From positions 11,160,001-11,224,000 of the forward strand of contig OZ020254.1 of NCBI GenBank assembly GCA_963971285.1: a stretch of DNA of 64,000 nt. The letters run 5' to 3'. Shown piece by piece: positions 40,216 through 53,575 of the stretch (positions are counted from its first letter, which is position 1; every line of letters begins with the position of its first letter). This DNA comes from Astropecten irregularis (lineage: Eukaryota > Echinodermata > Asteroidea > Paxillosida > Astropectinidae). The notes under the pieces are model-generated. The model was not told the origin of the DNA and made no database searches. It saw only the letters and a list, made by a program, of their open reading frames with translations. Made by a program: the position numbers and the translations under genes.

Positions 40216-42700
40216 AGAACTTTGTGGAAACATAATTTTGGGAATAGATACACATTTGTGTGCATTCGTTTAGCTAACACGGGTCAGCCCTTACTGGGAA
40301 TGGTCGTGCTATATTGCACAACACAAGCTAGAGAATGGGGATGAAATTGACTGGGGTCGACCCAGGGGAGCCAAACGAATGCACCCATAAACAGTTCACA
40401 TTTTGGGAGAGAATACTTTTTAAAATGTGCATGGCTGTTTTGAAGACCTTAGTATACCCGACCGTAATATTAAAACACAGCATTCTAACCAAGGCATCTC
40501 AAATTATGAGCTGCAAACTTCTTCCAATGACTTGACAGTGGATGAGGTCTACAAATAGGCCTAGTCATCTTCACTTTTCAACCGGCATGGGCTTTCTCAG
40601 GCGCGTAACAACACCGCAACGTATATATGCTTGTTTTAACAACCTTCGGCCGGACGATAAAATGATGGCTGTAGCTGCAGAACGATTTTCGACGCGACGC
40701 GCCGTTTCTGCATCACTTTGCGTACTTCCGGGTTTAAAAGGGCGATCGTGATGCTAAGTATGTTGGGTCTTCATCTTCCTTCGCTATATATCTCTGAGAA
40801 ATAGTCACTGTGACTCGAAGTCAAGAATCGGAAGTACGATAATGCATTTTGCACCGTATATAAATTGTATTTGCTGGTTTGTCCTAAGTCTTGAAAACAA
40901 AGATCTTACTCACGTATGTCAATTTATTGTGGTAGCATAATACAATGCAGTTGTGACCATAATTTATGTATTAGGATTCCTAGGAGCGTTATGAATCATT
41001 GTAATAATTACAAATGGGGTATTAGGGAGACACGTTAGCATCTAACTGTGGACATTAGAGACACATCGGGACTTAGGGAGACTTTCCGACAGTGTCTCCC
41101 AAAGGTACCAGCTACCTTATTTTTACTGTCCACCTTTTAATAGAACACAGAGAATGTTCTCAATATGAACATATGTCAATTTTAAGTTCATTGGTTTGGG
41201 AGATGCTTAGAAATAGATAAGTAAAGTTTGTGCACGACCCTATGGGAAAGTCTCCCTAATAGGTCCCATCCTCGGTCATATTAATGTTTATAATCATTAT
41301 TAATTTGTAATGTGTGGATAAACAGGCAATGTGTTCCACAGGGATGTACTGATGGTTAATGTATATAATGATCTCATTAACGTGCTTGTATGACTTCAAG
41401 ACATCTAAATTAGGATTCGGTTAATAAGTAAATTTACTCCCATGTGACCACTGTGGCAGCAGCGACTGACAAGTCTAACTCCCGCCAACTTTGCGACAAC
41501 ATATCGCCTGGGAGTTGACGGGTTAGGCCTAGTCATATAGGCGCTGCAACACACAAAGATCTGCCAGAGTTCAAAAGTTTACAATCATCCAGTATGTAAG
41601 TAACGTATAACGGTTCCATTTGTGCGTTAACTATAATCATGTCCAGCATGACATGCATAAAATGATCCCGCCAGAGGTTTCTGCGTGCCCCTCATGACCG
41701 GGTCTCTGCCCTAAGTTGAATGTGTCTGTTCGTGTTTTAGGTCAGATTTATAGTTGATGTTAGGGTTGGTCATTTGAGAGTTTTTTAAATAAAAACAAAA
41801 TCTGTAGATTTTTTGGTGAAAACAAACAAGCTCACACAAACAAGATGTCACGATTGACAATAATGCATGCTTAAAGCATATGCTTCAATGAAGATGTTTG
41901 TATTTTGGTTAAGTTTTTACGTCTTATCAAAATGCCATATGTAACCAACCGTGACGAATACAGACTGCGATTAATGCACATTTTAGTTGATTGAAAGTGG
42001 AATTGCGAAGTTACCTGCAAAATAATTGCTCCGTGACAAAGATAATACAACGTTATGACACTTGTAAGCGTAGTGAGTCGTGCTTGTGTGTACAATACAT
42101 AATGGCTTATTAATCACACTTGATGGGATAGGCTGAGCTGTTTGGCCATTTAGCTGCCAATCATTGATAGATTTTATAACGTTGAGTATGAGGTATTACT
42201 TTGCTGCATGCGCGATTAATTGATTGCCGTGAGGTATTGGGCATCAGTTATAGGGGCTCGCCGCAAGCCCAGCGAGGCCTGGGTCGGTGCGTCATCTTTG
42301 GGCACGAGCAAAAAATAAAATCCCTCCGCGTTATGTACTTTTTTAAATTAATGAAGTTAATTAAAAAATTATCTACATGTATTCATCAGCTACATAAATT
42401 TGATGTAGCATTCAATGCACTATATGCTATTAAGGTTTTCTGATATTATGAAGTATTTGACAAACATAAAGATCAATTCCAACGATTGACAAATTGTTCC
42501 ATACTGAGGTCTTAATTTGAAGAGCTATGTCTGATAAACTAGGAAAAGTAAATACCCTCTTGTTATGCACATGTTTTGTGTAAAAAAAAAAACATTTTTG
42601 TGGGCATTTTTTTTTAGCTTGAGTTGATCCTTTTTTTAGGAACAGGAGCGTGACGACATTGCTCATTAGCATCTAATGAATATCGAATTATGTGACGTAG
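40216..42700. other. intergenic, nothing firm
   Basis: Apart from the weak 41020-41270 foldback, this is AT-rich unique sequence. No conserved coding frame was recognised. Confidence 0.5.
41020..41270. mobile_element. possible foldback element, ATTAGGGAGAC ends
   Basis: GTATTAGGGAGACACG faces AAGTCTCCCTAATAGG about 230 bases away, and internal GGAGACTTTCCGAC recurs. Short arms only. Confidence 0.35.
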
Positions 42701-42702
42701 TA

Positions 42703-42906
42703 CAATGGAGGCTCTGGCTCCATTTCGTGAATCCATTCTGAAATAATGGGAATCAAAATAACAGGCTTTTGGCAGCTGTTCGTTAGTAGATTGTCTGATT
42801 TGGAAAAAGGGAAACAGAGCTTCAGCTTCAACAACAAATCTCAACCTATATTTTCAGTATCTGCATGACAGGGTTGGAGCCTAAGCCCAAGCCTCCTTTT
42901 CGTAAC
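42703..42906. mobile_element. foldback MITE, family J
   Basis: ATGGAGGCTCTGGCTCCATT and AAGCCTCCTTTTCGTAACCC ends, with interior AACAGGCTTTTGGCAGCTG. Confidence 0.55.
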
Positions 42907-42909
42907 CCC

Positions 42910-44136
42910 TTAGGATTGTCCCCAAAGATGGCGTCATTGGAACTCCCTCACGTGGTTAAAAAATTACAGCTTTGAGTGTTGAGGCAGTGCACATGCACAT
43001 GCAACACACCGGTGCCTGATTATGTCGTAAAATGGTTTGCCGCTGAGGGCGTCACATTATGAAAATTATGTAGCGACCATTCTAGAGTCTCTCCCATGCC
43101 TGCTAGCTTTACAAGTGAACATTATCCGTTCAAATCCATTGTCTTTATGTCTTGCGGCTATAAACACGACATCTAAGTAGCACTGGAAATTGCTGGGAGG
43201 ATTTTTCAACGCAGGGACTTGGCTAAATATAAAATGTCTCTTTCTGTTCAATGCTGACCAAAAGACATGCATGTAATAATGTTCCAATTTACTGGCCATT
43301 TTAAGTCGTATGCGTACGTGTCTCACAATTAATACTCTCATGCACCGCCTGCAAAAAAAAACTTTAGTATGCTCATGAGTGATATCTAAATGTCATAAAA
43401 TTTAGAATTTGACCTTTGTTTTATGTAGCCTTTTTTTCTTGATTGCCACACAGTGCCGCTATATTCATATCCTTGTGGATTGCCACTACAGTCTAGGCCT
43501 ACCCCCTTCTTTTTAAATATGTGACACGCCCCTAAAGGAGAAATGTTCCCCACTAATTATGGCCCTGCCCCCAAAGTGGTGACATTGTGGACTTATTTTT
43601 TTGTTATGTATAAAGCACTATTGTGAGCTGTCCTAATGTGCAAAACCAAAGTTAAATCGTCTTAAATTAACAGTGTTGCTTGCCATTCAGACCCCGCCCT
43701 CTTTTTACAGTCCATGCCACGCCCATAAAAGAGTCAGAAAAAATGGCATCAAGCGTTTTTGAACTCTCGGAGATTAAAACTAGCAAATCTGAAAGTTTCA
43801 AAGAATGTACCCCAAAATGCATTATGGTGAACCACTACCCCACATACTAGGCCTATGTGGTAAGGGGGGCAGTGTATAGCAGTAATGTATAGGCATGATG
43901 GTAACATTAAAAGTGCATACGGTCTGCAAGATGGGTTCCTATCGTCTACATCAGTACATTTCTCTTCCTCATTTCCCTGGAATTGTTAATTAGATTTCGA
44001 TCCTCCCGCTAGGGTTTTTAACCCAGTAAATCTGTATCTAGTGATTTGACTCTGCATGGAAGTATAGTTCTTCTTTTTTATTATGCATGGGAAAAGTATT
44101 CGGTGAAGAAAGCAATTGAAAGTACCTGTGAAACGC
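42910..44136. other. intergenic, no gene or element recognised
   Basis: Mostly AT-rich sequence of unique appearance, with short open frames of no recognisable similarity. Confidence 0.45.
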
Positions 44137-44140
44137 TTAA

Positions 44141-44467
44141 AGGTAGTATCATACTTTGGTAAGAAACCAAAACAGACATGTTCACAGATTTACATATGAA
44201 GATTGTGATGGTAGAAACATACCGTTAAAATGTGTCAGCCTGAAATGGTGTATTTATCCAGAAAATTCTTTTTGATCTTTTAAAAGATCAAAAATAAAAG
44301 AGAGAGAAAATACTTAGAAATATTGTGGATGTTTTTCATTGTTTTCTCAAAAAGTTGACAACGTATGGGACTGAAATTTTCACAGATGACTGTTACTGTA
44401 TCTGTCTTGATATTTTCGCCCATGAATTTGTATTTCTTTGATAAAAACCAAAGTATGATAATACCTT
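44141..44467. mobile_element. TTAA-MITE family A, copy 10
   Basis: AGGTAGTATCATACTTTGGT to ACCAAAGTATGATAATACCT, TTAA at 44137-44140 and 44468-44471. Central GATCTTTTAAAAGATC retained. Confidence 0.8.
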
Positions 44468-45723
44468 TTAACAAAATAATGCATTGAAGCAAGTAAATGC
44501 ATACCTGCCATAATACCTCCCCATCTTACCTATTTGAACTGACAAATTTCATCACTATTTATAAATGGAAACTTTGTCATCAATTATACACATAATACTT
44601 ATGCCAAACTTGCTATGCATTTTACTAATAAGGCCCTACAACAGGGCCTAGTACTTCTAGATCATGCAATGTGCCAAATATAACTGTTAATTTTAAAGGT
44701 TTGTGGTTTGCTCTAGACTATTGACCCGGTATCCGAAACTGTACAAAACAGGTTTTCTAAACTCTTGTTAGCCTATACGGATTTGACTTACGAAAGCGTT
44801 GTGTCATACGGCTGTTTTATGTCGGATTATTGGATAATTATACAGTCAAAATTAATCACTAGTCCAAAAGGACATTGTGTTTAAGCTAGTCTTTCTATAA
44901 CCATTTATGGTTACCCACTTTTTTTTTTTTTTTAGCAAACCAGTGAAAAACGCCCACGGTATTTTATAATCTTTTCACGGTTGAACATTCCTAAGCTCAT
45001 CATTCCACAGTTTACACTCAAATTAATTATTAATGGTTTTAAGGTTTAAATAAAGGATTGATATTGTGGTTAAAACGACACACACAATTCTGTAGGAGTA
45101 AGTTAAACTTTCAAATCAAAAATAATGACGGACCACGTACAGTACATCAATTCAAAATCAACGTCATTTTGCATTGTGATTTAATTCAACATCAATTTAT
45201 CTGTTTTTTTTTCTCCAACTGTTTGATCAAACTTCTTACATCACACCGAATTCATAAAATATATTTATTAACAATTATTTATTTACATAACCATCATAAC
45301 TTTGTAAGTATTAAGTGACAAATTTTTTTTTTATTAGTGCCACCCTTGTCATTTTTTTTTAAAGTAAAACTATAATTCATGATTTCATAAAAATGTAATA
45401 TCTACACTAAACAGTACAAGGCGTGGGAGATTGCGGTTGTAAGGGATCTGAATTGATTTGTATATATTTCCAAGTCTCATTCGTTGTGTTTGTACATGTA
45501 CATATTTACACGTGACTGGTACACCATATAGTAACATTAACATTGCAAGACCTTAGTAACAAGGGCCGTATTTCCCCTTGTTCAAACCATATACTCATTT
45601 CGTTTCGTTTAAGAGCTAAATGGGAAATTCTTGTTTTGCTGCGAAACAAATGATTGGCTTAATGGCCGTAGGTGGACAACATATCTATCATCGCCATAGT
45701 TATAAGCTAATGCTTGACTTTAA

Positions 45724-46029
45724 AGGTACAGTAGATGATTGATAACATACCCAAACAGAAATGTTCACAGGCTTACGTATAACTTTCACGATATGAAGTT
45801 GATGCTGGTGGAAACATACCGTTAAAGTACTTCCGCCTGAAATGGTGTATTTATCCAGAAATTAGTCAAACAAAGACCGAAAACAGTTTTGAACTCGGAG
45901 TTAGATTAAAACCATTCTTATGTTTTATAAGAAAAATTGAGTTGGGTTTTTGCTATTTTGTCTGATCATGGTGGATCGAACAAAGTATGAGTTTTGCTTT
46001 GTGACCGTTACCAATCATGTATTTTACCT
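45724..46029. mobile_element. TTAA-MITE family B, copy 6
   Basis: AGGTACAGTAGATGATTG to CCAATCATGTATTTTACCT with TTAA at 45720-45723 and 46030-46033. Orientation opposite to copies 3-5. Confidence 0.8.
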
Positions 46030-46105
46030 TTAAAGGGAGTTTATTGGGCAAACCGCGAGCACTTCGCAACACACTGAATATAATGTTACCTGTCTCTGGT
46101 AAATA

Positions 46106-46526
46106 CAGGGTGTCCCAGAGAAAACGCAACACTATGTCGGGAACCATTATGTTAAAAGTAAACTGTTTATCACTTTAAGATTTACTTATATGATACAACA
46201 ATGTCTTGGCTATCCCCTTGTAGAATGTGAGCAAATTGGCGAAAATGTGACCATTCGAAAGAGTACTACAAATTTGCAGTATTCCAGAGTAAGTGGTCAA
46301 TACACACATAATGTGTATGAAAGAAAGATGAAAATCGGGCTTTGAGGTTGGTTAATTCAGGCTTAGTTTAGTCTCTCAATTTCAGTCCAATTTTGCTCAA
46401 ATTCTACATGGTTATAGCCAAGAAATGGCTGTATCACATTATCTTAATCTTGAAGTGATAAACAGTTTAATTTCCATGTAATGTTCTCGACACAAAGCGT
46501 TGCGGGTTTTTTTGGGGGACACCCTG
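46106..46526. mobile_element. mariner-like MITE with TA target sites
   Basis: CAGGGTGTCCCAGAGAAAAC to GGGGGACACCCTG, bounded by TA. Inner arms AAACTGTTTATCACTTTAAG and CTTGAAGTGATAAACAGTTT. The GGGTGTCCC end is typical of Tc1/mariner elements. Non-coding. Confidence 0.75.
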
Positions 46527-47435
46527 TATTTTACACTCCACAAAATGTGGCATTATGAACATAATTTAGTGCCAAAAATAAGCTTCAACAAATGTTTCTT
46601 ATCAACATAAATGTTTAGTTTTCAGGGTGTTTAGATCTGGCAAATGTGAATTGTACGTCCATCACTGGTGCATGTAACCTCTTTGAAAAACCTGCCCGAT
46701 TCAACGTTTCCCCAACACTTTATACAACATCCAATATTCTCACAGGTTTTTTATCATCTGTATGCTGACAAAATGAGTCTATAGTTAGGTTTATATTAAC
46801 AAATTTAATCCTGCATTGGTTGAATATCCACAAACAAATCAGTGTAATTGATAAAAATAATCATGACGAAAACATTTCAGTATTCACTTTGATTTGGCTT
46901 AATTAAAACCTGATCACAGACTATAAGTCCATTTTCCATTGAACAATACGTTAAAAGCCGTCTATTAAAATGTAAATTCCTTTTTTTTTGTAATGTTTTT
47001 TTCATATTTTGTGCACCTGAAACACGCAAAAATATACTGACACGCTAAAGTATGGTACGAGTTATTACAGTACAATGCTGATGATGTGTGGGAACTATAT
47101 CTTTCTACATTTTTGACATGACAATAATGTTTTACTACCGTTTACATACAGTGCACACACATTATATGTTACTGTAAATAAGTATGACAGGGATAATAAT
47201 TATGTACGCTTATAAACGACATCAAGTTCAAATTTTGAAGAGAAGTCGGAAACCAGTGTGGGTCTGCTATGAAAATAATGGACACTATTTGAGCTGCTTG
47301 CCGTTGCACATGATTTTATGATGTTAAGACAGTTTAAATTACTAAGAAAGTAGAAGTTCGCCTTTTTTTTTTGGGGGGGGGGGTGTAGGAAGGGGGATGT
47401 CCAATACTTCACAGAATAAGTTTAGTAACAGCACA

Positions 47436-47916
47436 TGCTTGGAGTTAGAAATGTCTGACGCGTTTTGATCCTAAAGTAGGATCTTTATAGGAACTTAAAG
47501 GGATGGTACAGAACTTGTTTTTGCGACAAAACCGTTGCAGTGAAAGCACATTATGTATAATCCATCATATACCTTAACTGACAAACCTGGCTGTAGAAGT
47601 TTGAGGTCAATCAGCCATCTGGGTCACGAGAAAATAGTGAAAACCCGTTTACACATTTCAACGAATGAATAAAACGCTTCGAAGCGATTTATTCCAATCG
47701 GAAAATAGTTTCATTCATTTCTCATCGAATATGGCATTTCAGACAAAAACATTTCATGGGATGTTTTCTCCTATCATCACCATTATACTGTGTAAGTTTT
47801 ATGTGAATATGTGATCTTGAATTGTATTTTGTCTTACAAATTCTGTACCATCCCTTTAAGACTCCATAAAGATCCTGCTAGGATCCAAACGCGTCAGGTC
47901 CTCTTAACTCCAAGCA
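47436..47916. mobile_element. family K foldback carrying a TTAA-MITE at its centre
   Basis: TGCTTGGAGTTAGAAATGTC at the left, CTCTTAACTCCAAGCA at the right, and AGGATCTTTATAGGA / CCATAAAGATCCTGCTAGGA around the inserted element 47499-47855. Confidence 0.75.
47499..47855. mobile_element. TTAA-MITE family C
   Basis: AGGGATGGTACAGAACTTG to AATTCTGTACCATCCCT, TTAA at 47495-47498 and 47856-47859. The interior shares CATCTGGGTCACGAGAAAAT with family B and a TCTCCTATCATCACC stretch with family A. Confidence 0.8.
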
Positions 47917-47919
47917 TTA

Positions 47920-49120
47920 TATAAATATCAGATCAATATTTTGGCTGATGAGCAGCTCGCAGCGGTTTATTACTCATATACTAGCACACACATAAAGCAT
48001 CAACTTAATTTTTTTTGTCACGATGTCGTTTTGAGACAACCGACCATTTTCTCGGACAGATGAAGATATTTTAAGAAGATTACCTAGGTATACCAGGGAA
48101 TACGAAGTTGATGCCATACAATAATGAAACGTACAAAATGTCATGATTTTACATGCATGGTTCCTATATACAAATATATTCATAAATATATTTTCCATTT
48201 GTATTTAGAATTAGTACATATTTACACATTCGTAATCATGTTTATTGTTATTTAGGTGTCCCAAGTTATACTTATTTGAGATGGCATGGGTTGTCATATA
48301 CTTTCTACTTATACAAGATATAACCAAAATTTATCAGAACCAACATCAGTGTAAAACAAATTACTATAGTTGAATATAAAATGTCTTCAGTTCACAGTTT
48401 TGTTATTCATATAGCCAAAGGAGATCATGAATTATTCATGAATGCTAATGAAACGCATGCGCATTGACGCAACAGTACATATGTGAATTTGTAGATTTTG
48501 TAATGTGGAATAATTGTTTCGTGGATATTTTCGTAAATAGGCCCAACGCTGCTAACAAGGCATAGTCACCGTGTATTTATTTTTAAAATAGGAGCAAGCA
48601 CAAAACGTAAATTTTGAAAAGGTATCTCGTATCTTGCCTTTCTATCATGACCTCACTGTTTTCACCACTGACACTCTCATCCTAGACGCTTATCCTCTCT
48701 TAAACAACATATCTACCCATCAAAGCCTCACACTGCATTATTATCGAACATACTGCCGTAGACAATCCACAGTTTGACTAGTACCCGCTTCTCATCACAC
48801 ATTTCCTCACCGCTATCTCGTCTGTGTACAAATCGCACCCCATGTTCACGACACAAAATCACAAACCCTTCATCACCAGCCTCATTATTATACCCTCTCC
48901 TAAACGCTCAGACATGTCTGAAAGTGAAACCCCTTCGTCTAACATCTTCCTCCTCTCATGGCTTCAATCTCACCTCTCCAGGGGTCTCCTCTCCCTTGTT
49001 TTCACCCCTCGCTTAACACCTGACACTCGCTTCATACTTCACTCATTCTGAAAATCCTTTCCTCCTTTCTGTCCGTTCACCACACTTGTACATTTCGGCG
49101 CGCTTTCTCAGACCAGGGGC
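47920..49120. other. intergenic, nothing recognised
   Basis: A C/T-rich stretch at 48640-49080 gives two overlapping Ser/Pro-rich open frames without domain signal; otherwise AT-rich. Confidence 0.45.
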
Positions 49121-49125
49121 CAATT

Positions 49126-49364
49126 TCATAAAACTGTTAAGCACACAAATTTGCTAAGCATGACATTTCTGTCTTTAATAATAAAAATAGGGTTAACAAC
49201 CAAATTTCCACGTGTTGTGTATATCACTTGTGATTGTTCTTTGGCTGTTGTTCGCTGACCATGAATATCAAATGGAATTTTCAATGGGTGGTTTGTTTTA
49301 TTTGGCGAGACATTTGTGTGCTAAGCACATTTTTTGTGCTAAATAGTTTTATGAAATTGGCCCC
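49126..49364. mobile_element. foldback MITE, family D
   Basis: GGGGCCAATTTCATAAAACT to TTTTATGAAATTGGCCCC, with inner TTTGCTAAGCATGACATTTC. Very similar to 24722-24953. Confidence 0.75.
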
Positions 49365-49984
49365 ATGTACGCGTACGAGAAGGGACCTCAGTCCTATACT
49401 CTAAGGACAGTAATTCAAATTCAATTGTCTAGAAATGCTCTCTCATTTTATTTGTCTTCATTTACATGAACCTTCAAACTGTTGCGCTTGTGGTCATTTT
49501 TCCCCCGCGCGGCGTGTCAGACGTCCCATGCCATTTCCAATGAATATACCCTTAAGCCTCACACCTGCAACTTCCTCGTGATGTGAAAATAGTATATTAT
49601 TAATAATTGATGTGAAATAAATATAAAGGTTATTCTTCAATATCACGCCTGTTATTTTATGTACAGCTTATAATACTTACACTCTTCAAAACGATTATGT
49701 ACATTAATTATAATTGTGACAGTACTTAAATTATTATGCAAGAACAATTATTCGATGTGCAATTTTAGCTGATTCCGATTTTAAGTTCTAGCCTTGTATA
49801 TTTGTTGTTTACAATAATTCGTTGAAAGGTTGATTGACCTTTAATTAGCTTGATGTCAAACAAAATGTACATAATCAGTTACAAAAATGCACTACTTTCC
49901 GACAGCTACGAAAGAGAATATAACCAATGTGCAAATATTGAACAATGTGATAAACCATTACTGAGAACTTAAAAATTATAGCCA

Positions 49985-50110
49985 TTGAAAGGCGAACAAA
50001 GAAAATTTGGCTGGGGCGGGATTCCAACCGGCGACCTCCTGAATACCGTACAGGAATAGTACCAAGGCTATCCGTTGGCACGGTTGGTGGTGTCCGCAAT
50101 AGTCAATTAG
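49985..50110 (-). repeat. possible tRNA-SINE relic
   Basis: The minus strand reads CAGGAGGTCGCCGGTTGGAA, a B-box-like motif close to the SINE family 1 head (CAGGAGGTCGTGGGTTCGAA), followed by CCCGCCCCAGCC. The A box is not clear. Confidence 0.35.
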
Positions 50111-50199
50111 CTGTGTTCGTTTGGCAGTCAGAAGCCATGCCACGCACATATCGCTATATCCAAGGGATAATGTTATAGATACTCGCAGCAAAATTAAAA

Positions 50200-51280
50200 A
50201 TTATAGGTATAATTGCCAATGTAACAGGCCACCCTACAGGAAAGATGCCGTGAACTTGCATTGGTGGGGACAAAATTAACTTTTGCTGCCAACACGTGCT
50301 GCTGCCTTTGTTTCTTTAGTTCCTCAGCCTAACCACACTGTGTCATCTTTTATAAATTACTCACTTATAGGCCAATAAATCATAGACTTATTTGGAAAAG
50401 TGGGGCAGGTTAAGGAGTTGACATGAATTACAATCGGGAAGACAGACAAAATGGTGGCTTTATACAAATAATGCCTTGATCCTGGTAATCGCACTTCCAC
50501 CTAATACACGATAAGTTCCGGGCGATCCATTTGCAGCCCTAGATAAAAAACCAGTCGATCTAACAACCCCCTACCTCTCCTATCACTCTCTTTCCTACTC
50601 TCAGACCTCTCCTAGCGGCTGCGCAAATAACTTCATTTGCCAGTCCCCCGGCACGTTCATCAGAATCACTAAAAAGGAGGCTGCGTGATCGAATCAGTCC
50701 CCAAACGCGAGCACGGGGCCTGGCAATCCCCTAGCTAATGATTTAGGAGTGGCCGCCTTTTATAGCTTTACCGACCCACCCCTCTCATGCCTTTTAGAGA
50801 TCTACTGTAGACGGACAGGTTATATCACGTACGTACGCTACAGTGCTGCCAAGATCTCCATAATCTGGATTTCTGGACCTGAGCAATTTCATTGGGGTCG
50901 TGATGCGCGACAACTAAACATACTTCCTGGGCGGGGGAAGACAACTCGATTTTGAAATATTGTTGTTTGCGCCCGAGGCGGGCTCCAAACAAAGTAATTC
51001 AATCAAACACGCCGTACAAGGTTAAAGCAAGGTGTTAAGAAGCTGGCTGGTGTTTTTTTTTTCTGCCAGCATGTCAAGTTTTGCTGGGGCACTCGGCTAT
51101 AACCAAATAAGACGCACCTGGTTTGGCGTGTGGAAAGTTTATTAACTAGGAATTCTGAACGTCAAACTTCATTTCGATTCTGAGTTGTTTGCTAGGGTGT
51201 GTGTACACCAATATTGTGTGCAATTGTCTCGAAAAGGACAGAACAAGTTTTTGCGATCTTACAATTTCATGCTATAGCAC
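50200..51280. other. intergenic, nothing recognised
   Basis: Moderate GC between 50500 and 50950 with no coding signal. No splice-flanked conserved frame found. Confidence 0.45.
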
Positions 51281-51634
51281 CTAATTATTGACTCGTCACT
51301 ACCATCAAACAGTCTTTCATGACTAAAGGAGAGTGTACACTGTCAACATTTCGGTTACAATCTCGGTAGCATGTTGTCCAGGTACCTAATTGTTGCTGAA
51401 AATGTTGTCAGTGTACACAGAGCAAAATGACTTGGGCAACATGTCGCAGCAACATCTCGGTAACATGTTGGCCAAATGCTGATATAAAGTGTACACAGGG
51501 CCGAAAGTCGTATTGCCATGGTGTGATGCCCTAACTGGGCAAAATGTTACCGAAAATGTTACCGATTATTGACAGTGTACACTCTCCTTCAGTCATGAAA
51601 GACTGTTTGATGGTAGAGACGAGTCAATAATTAG
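51281..51634. mobile_element. long-armed foldback element
   Basis: The outer ~66 bases at each end (from CTAATTATTGACTCGTC) are inverted copies with about two mismatches, running into GAGAGTGTACACTGTCAA, which is the end of the 36571-36817 element. No coding capacity. Confidence 0.75.
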
Positions 51635-53036
51635 TTTCAAGTGACATTGGCATTGTTTTGTTGTGGGTACTCGAAAGTGAACACATTTTCCCGCCTTTAG
51701 ACTTAGTTGCACAAGTTATGCCCGTTTCACGAAACTTATGCAACATTTTGTAAGTTTCGTGGTCCCATATCCGTATTACATGACACATCTTGTGTGATTG
51801 CCACTGTGATGTGGAGTGGTCTCGTCAAAGGATATTGGAGGGAAATTCGTCCCCTACCGTTCATTTTTAGTTCCTCGGTCGCGCTCTGGAATTTTCGCCC
51901 CATGGTGAATGACTCAAAAAAGGATAATTTAATAATATTGATGACATGACATGGCATGACATTTCCTCGAAGTAAAGTACATCATACTGGCTCAAATAAT
52001 CTGAGTACAAATCCTCACGTCTCTTTCAATATAAGTCATGTACTTTCTATTTGCAAAAAAAAAAAGACGACGAAGAAGAAATCGTTGATGCACCCTCTGG
52101 TGAACGAGTTGATGTTTATGAGATAATTTGGGCGGCTTCGACGGCTGTAGCAGTCAGCACCAATTTGAGTCGCACTTACCGCGGGCTGGCGGCACGCCTT
52201 GGCCCCCCGTGTCACATCGCGGGCTGACGGGTTATGAGTTCTGGAGCGTAGACTTTGTAAGCTGTTTGGATCAAGGATTGGTAGTTAATTTCACCATCCA
52301 GGGTTGCGGGGATCACATGCATAGGAATATTAACATCTTTTTTACTGAGGGGATTTTGCTCCCACTTGAAATCGAGTTATCTTTCTTTCGTGCATGGTTG
52401 AAAAAGATGTGCATGATTAAGGCCTACATACCGTGTTATTAATTAACCACGAAACTGATACGTTTCTCACGCCTAGCACTCACATTATAACCTTGTCTTT
52501 TGAGTCAATCATGTCTCGGATTACGGCTTTCAATCTGTTTTTGTGTGTGAACTTTCTTCTCGTATTGAGGCCCGTGTAAATATCCTGAGCTATTGTGGTC
52601 ACGAAGGAAAATGTTTGATCTGAGATTCTTCAAATACGTATATTAAGGAACCACATGCCCCACGGCCGTAATTTACAATAATCGTTAGAGTAGACAAGGT
52701 TTAAGTTGCTCTCCCAGACAGCACTGTGATTTGCACAATTGAACATATTCTGTGAGGATTATTACCGATTCCATGCTTGCTGAGCGAGAGAACCACATGC
52801 AACTGCACGGTGAAGATTATATACATAGCCACATCCGAAATGAAGTTGGATGTTGGCTGGATTTACACATAAACGTCTATGGTAGCGGCTGCAGCTCCTT
52901 TCTACTAAGCTGTGGTGCCAAGATCAAGCCGTAGCCGTGATTTGCGGACACGACACGGCTTGAGTGATTTGAGTGAGTCTGCTGCCACCAAGCGTCCAAA
53001 GTTGCCTTTCATCCCGTTTCGCAGTGACGGAAGCCA

Positions 53037-53180
53037 GGGGTCGATTTCACCAAACTCGTCGTAACTTACTATCAATCGTAGGGCTTATGATTGCATTGCA
53101 GCCATACGTAGTATACGATGGGTTATCCTCCGCAACTCGAGTTACAATCTATCGTGGGGTTTCCTGATATCGATCACAGA
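53037..53180. mobile_element. foldback MITE, GGGGTCGATTTCAC family
   Basis: GGGGTCGATTTCACCAAACT, CCATACGTAGTATACGATGG and CGCAACTCGAGTTACAATC match the copies at 664 and 24577. The right end is degenerate. Confidence 0.6.
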
Positions 53181-53575
53181 ACAGACGAATCCCCCTTGTA
53201 GCACGTTGGACGTCTAATGTAGTGTTCAACACGTGGTATCCACTGTCTTGTTCTCACTCTCATTCATAGTATTCAGACAACCTCAGAGAGGCAACTGTCA
53301 ACATTCAGCAGCTTTCTGCAGTATATTGTTAATGAGCAAGAAGACGACTCCCAAATGCAGCTGTGTTCAACAGTCCTGAATACTTATGATAGAAACGTTC
53401 CTCATGCTACGTGAAGGTAAAAGACTTATGTCACCACTACGACGATATCAAGCAGTAAGTAGTTGGGTCTGAGAAGTACATTGAATAGTGAATGGAATGT
53501 TTTAACACGATCGTGTCCTCTCACAGGCATGGACTTTTCTTGTCCTTTTAGTGCGTGGTGTCTGAGACTACCTCT

